Shown: piece after piece, positions 51,952 through 60,231 of the stretch
How positions within the stretch are numbered: the stretch's first letter is position 1
Layout of the letters: the number at the start of each line of letters is the position of its first letter
NCBI RefSeq assembly: GCF_001083785.1
Contig: NZ_LAVL01000012.1
Coordinates: forward strand, 47,836 to 111,835
Direction: 5' to 3'
Source: Nonomuraea sp. SBT364
GTDB lineage: Bacteria; Actinomycetota; Actinomycetes; Streptosporangiales; Streptosporangiaceae
Length of the DNA stretch: 64,000 nucleotides
The notes under the pieces: model-generated
What the model was told of the DNA's origin: nothing
Database searches by the model: none
What the model saw: the letters and a program-made list of their open reading frames with translations, nothing else
Translations under genes and position numbers: made by a program

Positions 51952-53193
51952 TCAGAAGGTCAGCACGGGCGCGGGCGTCTCGATGGGCCGGTCGCCCAGA
52001 GCCACGGCCCCCGGCCCGGCCTTGGCGGCCCTGGCCAGCAGCCAGTAGTTGATCACGATCAGTACGGCGAACACCGAGGTGAAGGCGATGACCGAGAACC
52101 GCATCTGCCCCGCCGACACCGGCGACATCGCCTCGGAGGTGGTCAGCAGCCCGTAGACGGCCCACGGCTGGCGGCCCATCTCCCGGAAGATCCACCCCGC
52201 CAGCGTCGTGACGAACGGCACCGGGATCATCGCCACCAGCAGCCAGTGCCACACCCGCAAGCCGCGTACCGCCGGCCTGAACAGCATGAGCAGCGCGCTC
52301 GGCGCGGCCACGAGCAGCATCAGCGCGAACAGCGCCATCATCCCGTTGCCGCCCCACTGCACCCAGGACACCGGAGGCAGCCAGTCGCCGGGCCCGTGCT
52401 GGGCCACCATCGCGGCCTGCGCCTCCGCCAGGTCGCCGGACCACGCGGCGAGCTTGGTCACCTGCATCGTCTCGAACCCCAGGCCGCCGAACGTCGCCGT
52501 GACCATCAGCGCGGGCGTGGCCAGGCCCAGCCCGAGCCGCAGCGACTTGCGGAAGAAGTCCTGCTCGGCGGTCCGCCTGCTCAGGTGGTACGCGCTCACC
52601 CCGGCCATGAAGAACCCGCCGGCCACCATCGCCCCGCTCAGCACGTGCCCGAACGCCACCAGCGCCGCCGGGTTGGCGATCATCGCGCCGAAGTCCGCCA
52701 GGTGCAGCACGCCGCCGTCGAGCCGGTAGCCGACCGGGTTCTGCAGGAAGCCGTTCGAAATCATGATCCAGAACGCCGACGCGTACGCGGTGAGCGTGAC
52801 CACCCAGATCAGCGCCAGGTGCGCCCACCGGTTCAGCTTGTTCCAGCCGAAGATCCACAGGCCCAGGAACGTCGCCTCGACGAAGAACGCGATCATCGTC
52901 TCCAGGGCCAGCGCCGAGCCGAACGCGTTGCCCGCGAACTCCGTCAGCCCGCTCCACGACAGCCCGAGCTGGAACTCCATGACGAGCCCGGTGACGATGC
53001 CCATGGCGTAGTTGATGATGTAGAGCTGCCCCCAGAAGCGCGTCATCCCCTGGTGCACCGGGCTGCCGCCGAGGGTGGCCCGGGTCTGGATGACGGCCAC
53101 CAGCGTCGCCAGGCCGAGTGTCAGCGCCACGAACAGGAAGTGCGCGCCCGCGGTGAGCGCGAACTGCAGCCGGGCCAGTTCAACGGTGTCCAT
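51952..53193 (-). CDS. cydA: Cytochrome bd oxidase subunit I
   Basis: A 413-residue quinol oxidase subunit that reduces oxygen to water at the membrane with high affinity. Haem ligand His18 is in ALTAGAHFLFVALTLG, and the second His region is GHVLSGAMVAGGFFMAGVSAYH. The quinone signature GWIFREMGRQPWAVYG is intact. The Q-loop is short. It is shorter than E. coli CydA (522). An upstream region holds three copies of a 13-base repeat that may control expression. Confidence 0.95.
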   Translation of the reverse strand: MDTVELARLQFALTAGAHFLFVALTLGLATLVAVIQTRATLGGSPVHQGMTRFWGQLYIINYAMGIVTGLVMEFQLGLSWSGLTEFAGNAFGSALALETMIAFFVEATFLGLWIFGWNKLNRWAHLALIWVVTLTAYASAFWIMISNGFLQNPVGYRLDGGVLHLADFGAMIANPAALVAFGHVLSGAMVAGGFFMAGVSAYHLSRRTAEQDFFRKSLRLGLGLATPALMVTATFGGLGFETMQVTKLAAWSGDLAEAQAAMVAQHGPGDWLPPVSWVQWGGNGMMALFALMLLVAAPSALLMLFRPAVRGLRVWHWLLVAMIPVPFVTTLAGWIFREMGRQPWAVYGLLTTSEAMSPVSAGQMRFSVIAFTSVFAVLIVINYWLLARAAKAGPGAVALGDRPIETPAPVLTF

Positions 53194-53227
53194 GCGTAGC
53201 AGGATCGGGTGACGACTCCACCCGGGG

Positions 53228-53295
53228 CGTCCACCTCAGGCGGGCACCTGCCGTACATCTGGGGTGACATGAGCGGCAGTGCCGTACACCTCAGG
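53228..53295. repeat. Three-copy 13-base direct repeat upstream of cydA
   Basis: CGTCCACCTCAGG (53228-53240), CGTACATCTGGGG (53252-53264) and CGTACACCTCAGG (53283-53295) follow the pattern CGTMCAYCTSRGG, with starts 24 and 31 bases apart. They cover the 97-base gap between cydA and the response-regulator gene, the last copy running into its stop codon. I see no Rex-type site in this gap, so a different regulator may use these repeats. Confidence 0.5.
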
Positions 53296-53959
53296 TTGTA
53301 AGCCACCCCGGGGTGATCATGCCGGCCTCGTAGGCGAGCACCACGAGCTGGGCCCGGTCGCGGACGCCGAGCTTGGTCATGATGCGGCTGACGTGCGTCT
53401 TGGCCGTCGCCGGGCTCAGCACCAGCCGGGCCGCGATCTCGTCGTTGGACAGGCCGCCGGCCACCAGTCCCATCACCTCGCGCTCGCGTTCGGTGAGCGA
53501 GTTGAGCTCCGGGCCGGGCTCCGGGCGCTTGACGCGGCCGGCGAACTCGGCGATCAGCCGCCGGGTGACCGACGGCGCGATCAGCGCGTCGCCCCTGGCC
53601 ACCACCCGGACCGCGTGGATCAGCTCGGCCGGTTCGGTGTCCTTGACCAGGAAGCCGCTGGCTCCTGACCTGAGCGCGCCGTAGACGTAGTCGTCGAGGT
53701 CGAACGTGGTCAGGATGATGACCTTGACCTCGTCCAGCCGGGGGTCGGTGACGATCTGCCGGGTGGCCTCCAGGCCGTCGAGCTCCGGCATGCGGATGTC
53801 CATGAGCACCACGTCTGGCCGGGTCTCGCGGGTCCTGGCCACGGCCTGCGCGCCGTTGGCCGCCTCGGCGACCACCTCGATGTCGTCCTCGTCGCTGAGG
53901 ATGGACCGGAAGCCGGCCCGTACCAGCGTCTGGTCGTCGGCGAGCAGCGTGCGGATCAT
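53291..53959 (-). CDS. NarL-family response regulator
   Basis: A 222-residue LuxR-type regulator. Receiver: LLADDQTLVRAG, phospho-acceptor Asp in VVLMDIRMPELDG, Thr/Lys in ILTTFDLDDYV and FLVKDTEPAE. DNA-binding domain: LTEREREVMGLVAGGLSNDEIAARLVLSPATAKTHVSRIM. It overlaps its kinase by four bases (ATGA). It lies directly upstream of cydAB on the same strand, so it could run into or regulate the oxidase. Confidence 0.95.
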   Translation of the reverse strand: MIRTLLADDQTLVRAGFRSILSDEDDIEVVAEAANGAQAVARTRETRPDVVLMDIRMPELDGLEATRQIVTDPRLDEVKVIILTTFDLDDYVYGALRSGASGFLVKDTEPAELIHAVRVVARGDALIAPSVTRRLIAEFAGRVKRPEPGPELNSLTEREREVMGLVAGGLSNDEIAARLVLSPATAKTHVSRIMTKLGVRDRAQLVVLAYEAGMITPGWLTT

Positions 53960-55080
53960 GTAGCTCCGTTCAGCGGTAGTTCGGCGACGACCTGGAAGCC
54001 GCCCTGCGGCCGGGGTCCGGCGTCGAGCCTGCCGCCCAGCGCGGTGGCGCGCTCGCGCATGCCCTGCAAGCCGTAGCCGCTGCCCTCGGTGAACACGGCC
54101 CCCGGTCCGTCATCTTCCACGCGAATCATGATATTTCCGGACGTGTTGCTGATGGAGAGCGTGGCCTCCTTCGTGCCGGAATGCCGGGACACGTTGGTCA
54201 GTGCCTCGCGGATGATCCGCGTCGCCGCGAGGTCCACCTCGACCGGCACCCCGTCCAGCGGCCCCGACAGCTCGGTCCGCACGGCCAGCCCGGACGCCGC
54301 CACCAGCGCGTCGATCCGGCCCAGGCTGTCGGCGGGCGCGGTCGGCGCGTCCTCGTCCACCTGGCGCAGCACGCCCAGCGTGGTGCGCAGCTCGCGCAGG
54401 GTCTCCTTGCTGGTGTCCTTGATCGTGCGCAGCGCTCTCTCGGCGTCCTCCGGCCGCTTCTTCAGCCCGTGCAGCGCCGCCGCGGCCTGCACGTTGATCA
54501 ACGAGACGTTGTGGCCGAGGACGTCGTGCAACTCCCTGGCGATGCGCAGCCGCTCCTCACCGGCCCGCCGCCTGGCCTCCTCCTCCCTGCCGTGCTCGGC
54601 CTCCCGCACCCGGCGGTCGGCCTCCTGCAGGTAGGCGCGGCGGTTGCGGCTCACGCTGCCGGCCGCGATGGCCGCCACGACCCAGCCCGCGATCATCGCC
54701 AGCGCGCTGTCGTCGACGTGCCTGACGTCACCGGTCTCGCCCAGCCCCATGAGCAGCAGCGACGCCGCCCCGGTCGCGATGGCCGCGATGAGGTGCCCGT
54801 GGTCGGCCGCCGTGTAGAGGACCAGGAACGGCACGAAGATGAGCGGCCCGTCGAGCCTGGCGAACGGGTAGTAGGCCACCACGGCGACCGACACCACGAC
54901 CAGCGCCGCCACCGGATAGCGCTTGCGCAGCAGCACCCCGGCCGCCGCGACCAGCGGCAGCACCACGTCCAGCACGTTCGGCTGGCGATCGGGCCTGATG
55001 ATCCAGGTGGCGAGCACGCCCAGCAGCATCGCCGCGACCACGACGACCGAGATGAGCGTGCTCCTCCGCATGCCTCCCAT
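53956..55080 (-). CDS. DesK/NarX-type sensor histidine kinase
   Basis: A 374-residue kinase with four or five membrane helices in the first 150 residues. A HisKA_3 dimerisation helix follows, with phospho-acceptor His in ERLRIARELHDVLGHNVSLI. The ATPase domain has IIREALTNVSRHSG, VEDDGPG and GYGLQGMRERATALGG. The start may be ATG 55080 or 55071, both close to a GGGAGG sequence. It is divergent from a small coiled-coil gene and coupled to the response regulator that follows. Confidence 0.92.
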   Translation of the reverse strand: MGGMRRSTLISVVVVAAMLLGVLATWIIRPDRQPNVLDVVLPLVAAAGVLLRKRYPVAALVVVSVAVVAYYPFARLDGPLIFVPFLVLYTAADHGHLIAAIATGAASLLLMGLGETGDVRHVDDSALAMIAGWVVAAIAAGSVSRNRRAYLQEADRRVREAEHGREEEARRRAGEERLRIARELHDVLGHNVSLINVQAAAALHGLKKRPEDAERALRTIKDTSKETLRELRTTLGVLRQVDEDAPTAPADSLGRIDALVAASGLAVRTELSGPLDGVPVEVDLAATRIIREALTNVSRHSGTKEATLSISNTSGNIMIRVEDDGPGAVFTEGSGYGLQGMRERATALGGRLDAGPRPQGGFQVVAELPLNGAT

Positions 55081-55126
55081 TGTGTACGCCACGTGACCGG
55101 AGCCGGTAGCTGGGTAGATGCGGGGG

Positions 55127-55339
55127 ATGAGTACAGAGGACGAGCTGCGCAGACTAGACGCGGAGCTGGCGAAGCTGAAACGTGACAACCAGGATCAGCG
55201 CGACCAGATCCGGGAGATGGGCGCCACCGACCAGTTCGAGATCTCGGCCCAGATCGCCCAGGCGGACGAGCAGGCCGAGATCATCGCCGAGCTGGAGCAG
55301 CGCAGGGAGACCCTGCGCCGGCGGCTGGAGCAGGGCTGA
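55127..55339 (+). CDS. Small coiled-coil protein
   Basis: A 70-residue, highly charged protein with a strong heptad pattern, TEDELRRLDAELAKLKRDNQ followed by AEIIAELEQRRETLRRRLEQ. It has no Cys, signal or membrane helix. It resembles short actinobacterial coiled-coil proteins of unknown role. The ATG at 55127 is chosen over one three codons upstream. It ends on the base before the desaturase stop and is divergent from the kinase. Confidence 0.7.
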   Translation: MSTEDELRRLDAELAKLKRDNQDQRDQIREMGATDQFEISAQIAQADEQAEIIAELEQRRETLRRRLEQG

Positions 55340-56353
55340 TCACCTCAGCGCCGCGCCGACCTCGTGCAGGTGCTGGAGGGCCTGGCCGTACGACTTGAAC
55401 AGGCCGGTCTCCAGGTAGCTGACCCCGATCTCCTCGCAGTAGCGCCGGACGATCGGCTGCGCCTTGCGCAGGTTGGGGGCGGGCATGTTGGGGAACAGGT
55501 GGTGCTCGATCTGGTAGTTGAGCTGGCCGAGCCCCACGTCGGTGAGCAGGCCGCCCTTGACGTTGCGCGAGGTGAGCACCTGCTTGCGCAGGAAGTCCAG
55601 CTTGTCCTCGGCGGTCAGGATCGGCATCCCCTTGTGGTTGGGCGCGAACGAGCACCCCAGGTAGATCCCGAAGACCCCCTGGTGCACGACCAGGAACGCC
55701 AGCGCCATCCAGAACGGCAGCACGGCGAAGACGAGCCCGAAGTAGAGCACGAAGTGCACCAGCAGCAGCGCGCCTTCGGTGCCCCGGCGCTTGGTGGTCG
55801 GCTTGAAGACCGCCTTCACACTGGCCACGTGCAGGTGCCACGCCTCCAGCGTGAGCAGCGGGAAGAACCAGTAAGCCTGCCGCTTGGCGATGAACTTGGG
55901 CAGCCCGACGCTCTTGGCCACCTGGTCCTCCGACCAGACGATCACGGCGGGGGAGACGTCGGGGTCGTGGTCCTCGTGGTTGGGGTTGGCGTGGTGGCGG
56001 TTGTGCTTGGTGTTCCACCACCCCCAGCCCAGCCCGATGGCGAGGTTGCCGACCAGCAGCCCGGTGATGTCGCTGGCCCGCCGGGTCCGGAAGACCTGCC
56101 GGTGACCGATGTCGTGGGCGACGAACCCGATCTGGGTGAAGACCACGGCCATCAGGACGGCGACGAGAAGCTGGAGCCAGGAGTCGCCGACCCAGACGAA
56201 CAGCGCCCAGCCGCCCAGATAGGCCGCCATGACGAGGCTGATCCTGATCGCGTAATAGACGGGACGCCGGTTCAGGAGCCCGGCTTCGGTGATCTTGGTG
56301 GCGAGTCTGGCGAAATCGCTGCCCCGCGTTTCTAGCTTGACGGGATCGGCCAC
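55340..56353 (-). CDS. Membrane fatty acid desaturase
   Basis: A 337-residue di-iron desaturase. The three His boxes are HDIGH, HNRHH and QIEHHLF. The last is of the front-end (delta-6-like) type with Gln in place of the first His. Four membrane helices are visible. It should introduce a double bond in an acyl-lipid with an electron donor that is not encoded nearby. The GTG with GAGGAG four bases upstream is preferred over an ATG four codons earlier. It abuts the coiled-coil gene end to end. Confidence 0.92.
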   Translation of the reverse strand: MADPVKLETRGSDFARLATKITEAGLLNRRPVYYAIRISLVMAAYLGGWALFVWVGDSWLQLLVAVLMAVVFTQIGFVAHDIGHRQVFRTRRASDITGLLVGNLAIGLGWGWWNTKHNRHHANPNHEDHDPDVSPAVIVWSEDQVAKSVGLPKFIAKRQAYWFFPLLTLEAWHLHVASVKAVFKPTTKRRGTEGALLLVHFVLYFGLVFAVLPFWMALAFLVVHQGVFGIYLGCSFAPNHKGMPILTAEDKLDFLRKQVLTSRNVKGGLLTDVGLGQLNYQIEHHLFPNMPAPNLRKAQPIVRRYCEEIGVSYLETGLFKSYGQALQHLHEVGAALR

Positions 56354-56394
56354 TGGTCTCCTCATGTTGCGACGGAAGCTGTCCCCAGACTGGC

Positions 56395-56601
56395 TTATCC
56401 GCCGTCGATGCGGAAGATCGCTGTCATCCGGCCGCGGGCCTGTCTGCGAAAGACCACCACCGGATGTCGCAAAGCGGCCACTTCGGCCGACGAATCGCCC
56501 TCGCCGGCCAGGAGGACGACGTCCATGCTAGTGCGATCCGCCCCTTGCGATGGGGGATCTTGCGGGGTACGCGCGGCCACCGGGATGACCGAACGCAGCA
56601 C
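56395..56601 (-). CDS. Doubtful small frame in the desaturase-monooxygenase gap
   Basis: The 317-base gap from 56354 to 56670 holds one plausible small frame of 68 codons. Its end, LRHPVVVFRRQARGRMTAIFRIDGG, vaguely resembles the C-terminal domain of long ribosome-hibernation factors, but the rest does not. A later ATG (56526) would give 43 residues. There is no good ribosome site for either. It may be a remnant or non-coding; nothing else is seen in this gap. Confidence 0.25.
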   Translation of the reverse strand: MLRSVIPVAARTPQDPPSQGADRTSMDVVLLAGEGDSSAEVAALRHPVVVFRRQARGRMTAIFRIDGG

Positions 56602-56670
56602 GTCACCCGGAGACTACCCGAGCCCGCCCCATGCCCCGGCGTTCCGCGCCGGGTTCAGGAGCTCGCAGGT

Positions 56671-57918
56671 TCAGGAGAAGGCCTTCGCCTTGAGGGACGG
56701 GATGCGCTGGGCGGTGCGGAGGAAGGTCTTGAACCCGAGACGGGCCAGGCGGCCGCCGCCGGCGAACTGCTCGGCCGCCCGGAGCGAGTCGCGCACGGCG
56801 GCGAACCCGTACGCGCGCATCTCCGCCTCGTAGCGGCCGATGGCCCGGACGGGGTCGCCGCCGCCGGTGAGCGCCCGGGTGAGGAGCCGGGCGTCGCGCA
56901 GCGCGGTGTTGGCGCCGATGCCGCGCATCGGGGTCATGCTGTGGATGGCGTCGCCGAGCAGGGTGATGTTCGACGGCTGCCAGGCGTCTACAGGGACGGA
57001 GGTGCGGATCGGGAGCAGCGAGACCGTCTCCGGGTCCGATTCGGCGACGAGGCGGCGCAGGTCGGGATGCCAGGAGGCGATCATGCCCGAGACGGCGTCC
57101 CGGAGCTGCCCGCCCGACATCGCGGAGAGGCCGGCCGGGAAGCGGCCGAGGGCCGCGCCGACCGCCCACAGGATGTAGCTGCTGCCGTTGTCCATCAGCG
57201 CCCCTTCCTGTTCGGTGCTCCCGATGCCCGTGGCCGGCGCGTCGGCCAGGTCGTGCGGGGCGCAGAACAGCCCCATGCCCGACGGCGGGATGACGTTGTT
57301 GGGCCCGTCGACCAGGCGGGGCGACAGCAGCCGCCGCGTCCGCGCGGTGAGCGGGAACTTGCCGGCCACCGTGGTGATGCCGGTGTCGACCCGCCGGGCG
57401 TGCGGCAGGTACTGCCGGCGCACCCGTGAGTTGCCGCCGTCGGCCGCCACCACGATGCCGGCGGTCTCGCTGGTGCCGTCGGCGAAGAACAGCCTGACCC
57501 GCCCGTCCGGCAGCCGCTCGTACCTCTCGTACGCCTTCCCGAACCGTACGACGTCGTCCAGGTCCGACAGCAGCACCTGCCTGAGCGTGATGCGGCTGAC
57601 CGAGTGGTGGTCGTCGACCGGGTCGGCGGCGGGCGGCGTCTCGATGAGGGCGAGCAGGTCCAGCCGTTCGGTGAGGAAGCCGAAGTCCTGCCCGCCCTGC
57701 CCGGTCGTGTCCAGGAACGCCTGCCACAGGTGGGCCGGCAGGCAGTCGCGCAGCGCCCGTGCCCCGTTCGGGTCGATGTGCACCCGGTAGCCCTGCAGCC
57801 GGTCGGCGGGGGTGCGGTCCCGCTCGTGGACCGTCACGGGGAGGCCCGCCTTGCGCAGCCCGTGTGCCAGGCAGAGCCCGCCGATCCCGCCGCCGATGAT
57901 CGCGATGTCGTTCGTCAT
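56671..57918 (-). CDS. FAD-dependent aromatic-type monooxygenase
   Basis: A 415-residue group A flavin monooxygenase. FAD motif AIIGGGIGGLCLAHGLRKAGL, the second GxD block LLGDAIHSMTPMRGIGANTALRDA, and the DG-like VVAADGGNSRVRRQYLP are all present. Substrate is probably an aromatic or polyketide, perhaps an antibiotic. A predicted leaderless promoter (TTGACA, 17 bases, GATAGT) and two tandem operator repeats lie in the divergent gap to a TetR gene, which probably represses it. Confidence 0.92.
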   Translation of the reverse strand: MTNDIAIIGGGIGGLCLAHGLRKAGLPVTVHERDRTPADRLQGYRVHIDPNGARALRDCLPAHLWQAFLDTTGQGGQDFGFLTERLDLLALIETPPAADPVDDHHSVSRITLRQVLLSDLDDVVRFGKAYERYERLPDGRVRLFFADGTSETAGIVVAADGGNSRVRRQYLPHARRVDTGITTVAGKFPLTARTRRLLSPRLVDGPNNVIPPSGMGLFCAPHDLADAPATGIGSTEQEGALMDNGSSYILWAVGAALGRFPAGLSAMSGGQLRDAVSGMIASWHPDLRRLVAESDPETVSLLPIRTSVPVDAWQPSNITLLGDAIHSMTPMRGIGANTALRDARLLTRALTGGGDPVRAIGRYEAEMRAYGFAAVRDSLRAAEQFAGGGRLARLGFKTFLRTAQRIPSLKAKAFS

Positions 57919-57923
57919 GCCAC

Positions 57924-57964
57924 AACTATCAACCGCACGGATGAAACTGTCAACCAAACGGATG
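57924..57964 (-). promoter_or_regulatory. Leaderless promoter with tandem 20-base operators
   Basis: AACTATCAACCGCACGGATG (57924-57943) and AACTGTCAACCAAACGGATG (57945-57964) are direct repeats 21 bases apart, differing at three positions. On the leftward strand TTGACA (57948-57953) and GATAGT (57925-57930) form a -35/-10 pair with a 17-base spacer, six bases before the monooxygenase ATG. The repeats therefore cover the promoter and would block it when bound by the TetR protein. Confidence 0.65.
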
Positions 57965-57983
57965 GATGATAAAGTTGCCCGGC

Positions 57984-58577
57984 ATGAGGCGAGCACCGGA
58001 GGAGAAGCAGCGCGACCCTGAGCGGACCAAGGCCCGCATCCTTCAGGCGGCGCTGGAAGAGTTCGCGGCCAAGGGGTTCGCCGGAGCCAGGGTGAGCGAG
58101 ATCGCCGCCAGAGCCGGGATGAACAAACAGCTCATCTCCTACTATTTCGGCGGAAAAGAGGGCCTGTATCAGGCGCTCAACGCGAGCTGGCAGGGCGAGG
58201 AGAGCGCGTTCGCCGACCGGGACGCCACGCTCGGGGAGCTGGCCGCCGGCTACGTGCGGGCCAACTCCGAGCGCCGTGACTACGGCAGGCTGATGGCCTG
58301 GCAGGGGCTGACCGACGACGCCCCGCCGGATCCCGGGTTCGCCGACGACCTGCGCCGCGACGTCGAGCAGCTGCGCCGCAGGCAGGAGGCGGGGGAGCTG
58401 CCGGCCGACCTCGACCCGGCGGCGGTGCTGGTGGCGCTGTTCGCGATGACGGCGGCCGGCATCACGTTCCCGCAGGTCGTCAGGGCCGCCACCGGTCTCG
58501 ACCCGGACTCGCCGGAGTTCGCCGCCCACTACGCCGAGCAGATCCGCCGCCTGGTGACCCATCTGGCCGGGGCATGA
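57984..58577 (+). CDS. TetR-family transcriptional regulator
   Basis: A 197-residue TetR/AcrR protein. The DNA-binding part is RILQAALEEFAAKGFAGARVSEIAARAGMNKQLISYYFGGKEGLYQAL. The C-terminus has a TetR_C domain with a generic helical pocket. It is divergent from the FAD monooxygenase, with two 20-base operators between, and probably represses both. A slightly earlier ATG (57966) exists. A hairpin follows the stop. Confidence 0.93.
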   Translation: MRRAPEEKQRDPERTKARILQAALEEFAAKGFAGARVSEIAARAGMNKQLISYYFGGKEGLYQALNASWQGEESAFADRDATLGELAAGYVRANSERRDYGRLMAWQGLTDDAPPDPGFADDLRRDVEQLRRRQEAGELPADLDPAAVLVALFAMTAAGITFPQVVRAATGLDPDSPEFAAHYAEQIRRLVTHLAGA

Positions 58578-58583
58578 CGAAAG

Positions 58584-58607
58584 GCCCGGCCTCCATCAGG
58601 ACCGGGC
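58584..58607. terminator. Hairpin between convergent TetR and small gene
   Basis: GCCCGG and CCGGGC form a six-base stem around a 12-base loop just after the TetR stop, before the end of the convergent small gene. A weak but well-placed terminator. Confidence 0.45.
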
Positions 58608-58624
58608 TGGGGACGGCCCCGGGG

Positions 58625-58837
58625 TCAGTCCGCTGAGATGCGCTCGAACAACGCCAGCGCCGCCTGCCGTACCTCGTCGGGCGCGACGCCGTCCAGGGTC
58701 TGCCTGGCCTGCGTGATGTCCCGGGTCGTCGCCAGCGTGATCGCCACGGACGACGCCGCCGCCCGGTCCAGCGAGCCGGCCGGTGCGGCGTCGGCGAGCT
58801 GCTGGGCGTTCGCGGCGAGGTCGAGGTTGTCTCTCAA
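58625..58837 (-). CDS. Small conserved-type hypothetical protein
   Basis: A 70-residue helical protein (LDLAANAQQLADAAPAGSLDRAAASSVAITLATTRDI) with no signal or Cys. It starts at TTG with a strong AGGAGG ribosome site five bases upstream, which supports a real gene despite the rare start. It follows the SnoaL-like gene in the same direction. I do not recognise its family. Confidence 0.65.
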   Translation of the reverse strand: MRDNLDLAANAQQLADAAPAGSLDRAAASSVAITLATTRDITQARQTLDGVAPDEVRQAALALFERISAD

Positions 58838-58870
58838 CGGGCCTCCTCGGATGGTTGTCGGCTCATTGCA

Positions 58871-59221
58871 TCACCTGATGTCATGCTCCATCCACCATTC
58901 GGTGAATTCCCGGCACCTGCCGTCGGGAACGAAGCGGATCACCCAAAGGTTGCTATACGTTTTGTCCGGATATGTCGTGACGCCCTGGACGACGCTCACC
59001 TCGGCCGTCACGCACACCGGATGCCACTCGAACGTCGTCTGGCCCGGCTTGTCCTGCCTGGCCAGCCAGTTCGCGACGATCTCGGTACGGCCGCGCACGG
59101 GCATGCTGTACGGCTCGTTGTAGTACACCGCGTCGTCGGTGAACAAGGCGGCGATCTCGTCCGGATCGTTGGACTCCCAGGCCCGCAGATAGCCCTCGAT
59201 CCAGGACTGCGGCTGGATCAT
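58871..59221 (-). CDS. SnoaL/NTF2-like protein
   Basis: A 116-residue cone-fold protein. WIEGYLRAWESNDPDEIAALFTDDAVYYNEPYSMPVRGRTEIVANWL is the standard first half of SnoaL-like proteins; the second half has the strand pattern YSNLWVIRFVPDGRCREFTEWWME. Possible enzyme or binding role without cofactor. It lies three bases after the DUF3140 gene on the same strand. Confidence 0.88.
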   Translation of the reverse strand: MIQPQSWIEGYLRAWESNDPDEIAALFTDDAVYYNEPYSMPVRGRTEIVANWLARQDKPGQTTFEWHPVCVTAEVSVVQGVTTYPDKTYSNLWVIRFVPDGRCREFTEWWMEHDIR

Positions 59222-59224
59222 CGC

Positions 59225-59542
59225 CTACGCCCGCAACGGGTCGTGCCCCGCGGACATCAGCATGTGCCGCGCCTGGTCGTCGCTCTTGTTGCCGACCGTC
59301 TCCACCAGCTCGACCACCCGGCGCATCACGTCGCGGTCGTCGTCGGTCAGATCCATCTTGCGCTTCCTCAGCACGTGCAGCACGCCCCTGCCGAGCTCGT
59401 CGATGCCCAGGTCGGGATCGGCGCTGAAGCCGTCCTCTCCGGAGGCGTCGGCCAGCAGGTAAGTGCGCAGTTCCTCGGAGTTCATGTTGACCACCCGGTG
59501 GAACTCGTCCCAGAGCATGTCCGCGTCGAAACCCTCACTCAT
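59225..59542 (-). CDS. DUF3140 family protein
   Basis: A 105-residue acidic, helical protein matching DUF3140 (DMLWDEFHRVVNMNSEELRTYL, then GRGVLHVLRKRKMDLTDDDRDVMRRVVELVE). Other members sit near DNA-binding or stress genes; the function is unknown. It starts at ATG 29 bases after the end of the response regulator in the same direction, and could be co-transcribed. Confidence 0.85.
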   Translation of the reverse strand: MSEGFDADMLWDEFHRVVNMNSEELRTYLLADASGEDGFSADPDLGIDELGRGVLHVLRKRKMDLTDDDRDVMRRVVELVETVGNKSDDQARHMLMSAGHDPLRA

Positions 59543-59571
59543 ACGAGCCCGCCTACCCGCCTCGCGGTCCG

Positions 59572-60231
59572 TTACGCGCCCGGCACGGCCAGCCCGGACT
59601 CGTACGCGGCGATCACCGCCTGCACCCTGTCGCGCAGCCCGAGCTTGGTCAGCAGGTTGCTGACGTGCGTCTTCACGGTGTGCTCGCTGACCACCAGGGC
59701 CTCGGCGATCTCCGCGTTGGACAGCCCGCGGGCGATCAGCTGCAGCGTCTCGCGCTCCCTGGCGGTCAGCACGTCCAGCGCCCCCGGAGCTGCGCCCGGC
59801 CTCGCCGCCGGCCGGGTGGTGAACTCGTGGATCAGCCGCGTGGTGACCGCCGGAGCCAGCAGCGACTCGCCCCCGGCGACCACCCGCACGGCGTTCACCA
59901 GGTCGTCGCGGCGCACGTCCTTGAGCAGGAATCCGCTGGCTCCCGCCCGCAACGCGTCGAACACGTAGTCGTCCAGGTCGAACGTGGTGAGCATGAGCAC
60001 CCGGCAGCCGGTCTCCGCGCACACGATCCGGGCCGCCTCGATGCCGTCCATCCTCGGCATGCGGATGTCGAGCAGCAGCACGTCGGGGGCGTGCTCGCGG
60101 ACCGCGGCCACCGCCTCGACGCCGTCACCGGCCTCGGCCACCACGTCGATGTCGGGCTGCGCGTCCAGGATCATCGCGAACCCACCCCTCACCAGCTCCT
60201 GGTCGTCGGCCACGACCACCCGGACCGTCAT
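59572..60231 (-). CDS. NarL-family response regulator (second system)
   Basis: A 219-residue LuxR-type regulator. Receiver: VVVADDQELVRGGFAMIL, Asp in VLLLDIRMPRMDG, and LTTFDLDDYVFDAL with FLLKDVRRDD. The DNA-binding domain is LTARERETLQLIARGLSNAEIAEALVVSEHTVKTHVSNLL. It overlaps its kinase by four bases (ATGA). It is clearly related to the system at 53-55 kb. Confidence 0.95.
   Translation of the reverse strand: MTVRVVVADDQELVRGGFAMILDAQPDIDVVAEAGDGVEAVAAVREHAPDVLLLDIRMPRMDGIEAARIVCAETGCRVLMLTTFDLDDYVFDALRAGASGFLLKDVRRDDLVNAVRVVAGGESLLAPAVTTRLIHEFTTRPAARPGAAPGALDVLTARERETLQLIARGLSNAEIAEALVVSEHTVKTHVSNLLTKLGLRDRVQAVIAAYESGLAVPGA

Noticed and set aside
53194..53290. Rex (TGTGAA-N4-TTCACA) or ArcA-type site expected before cydA
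   Set aside because: No such sequence is present in the gap on either strand.
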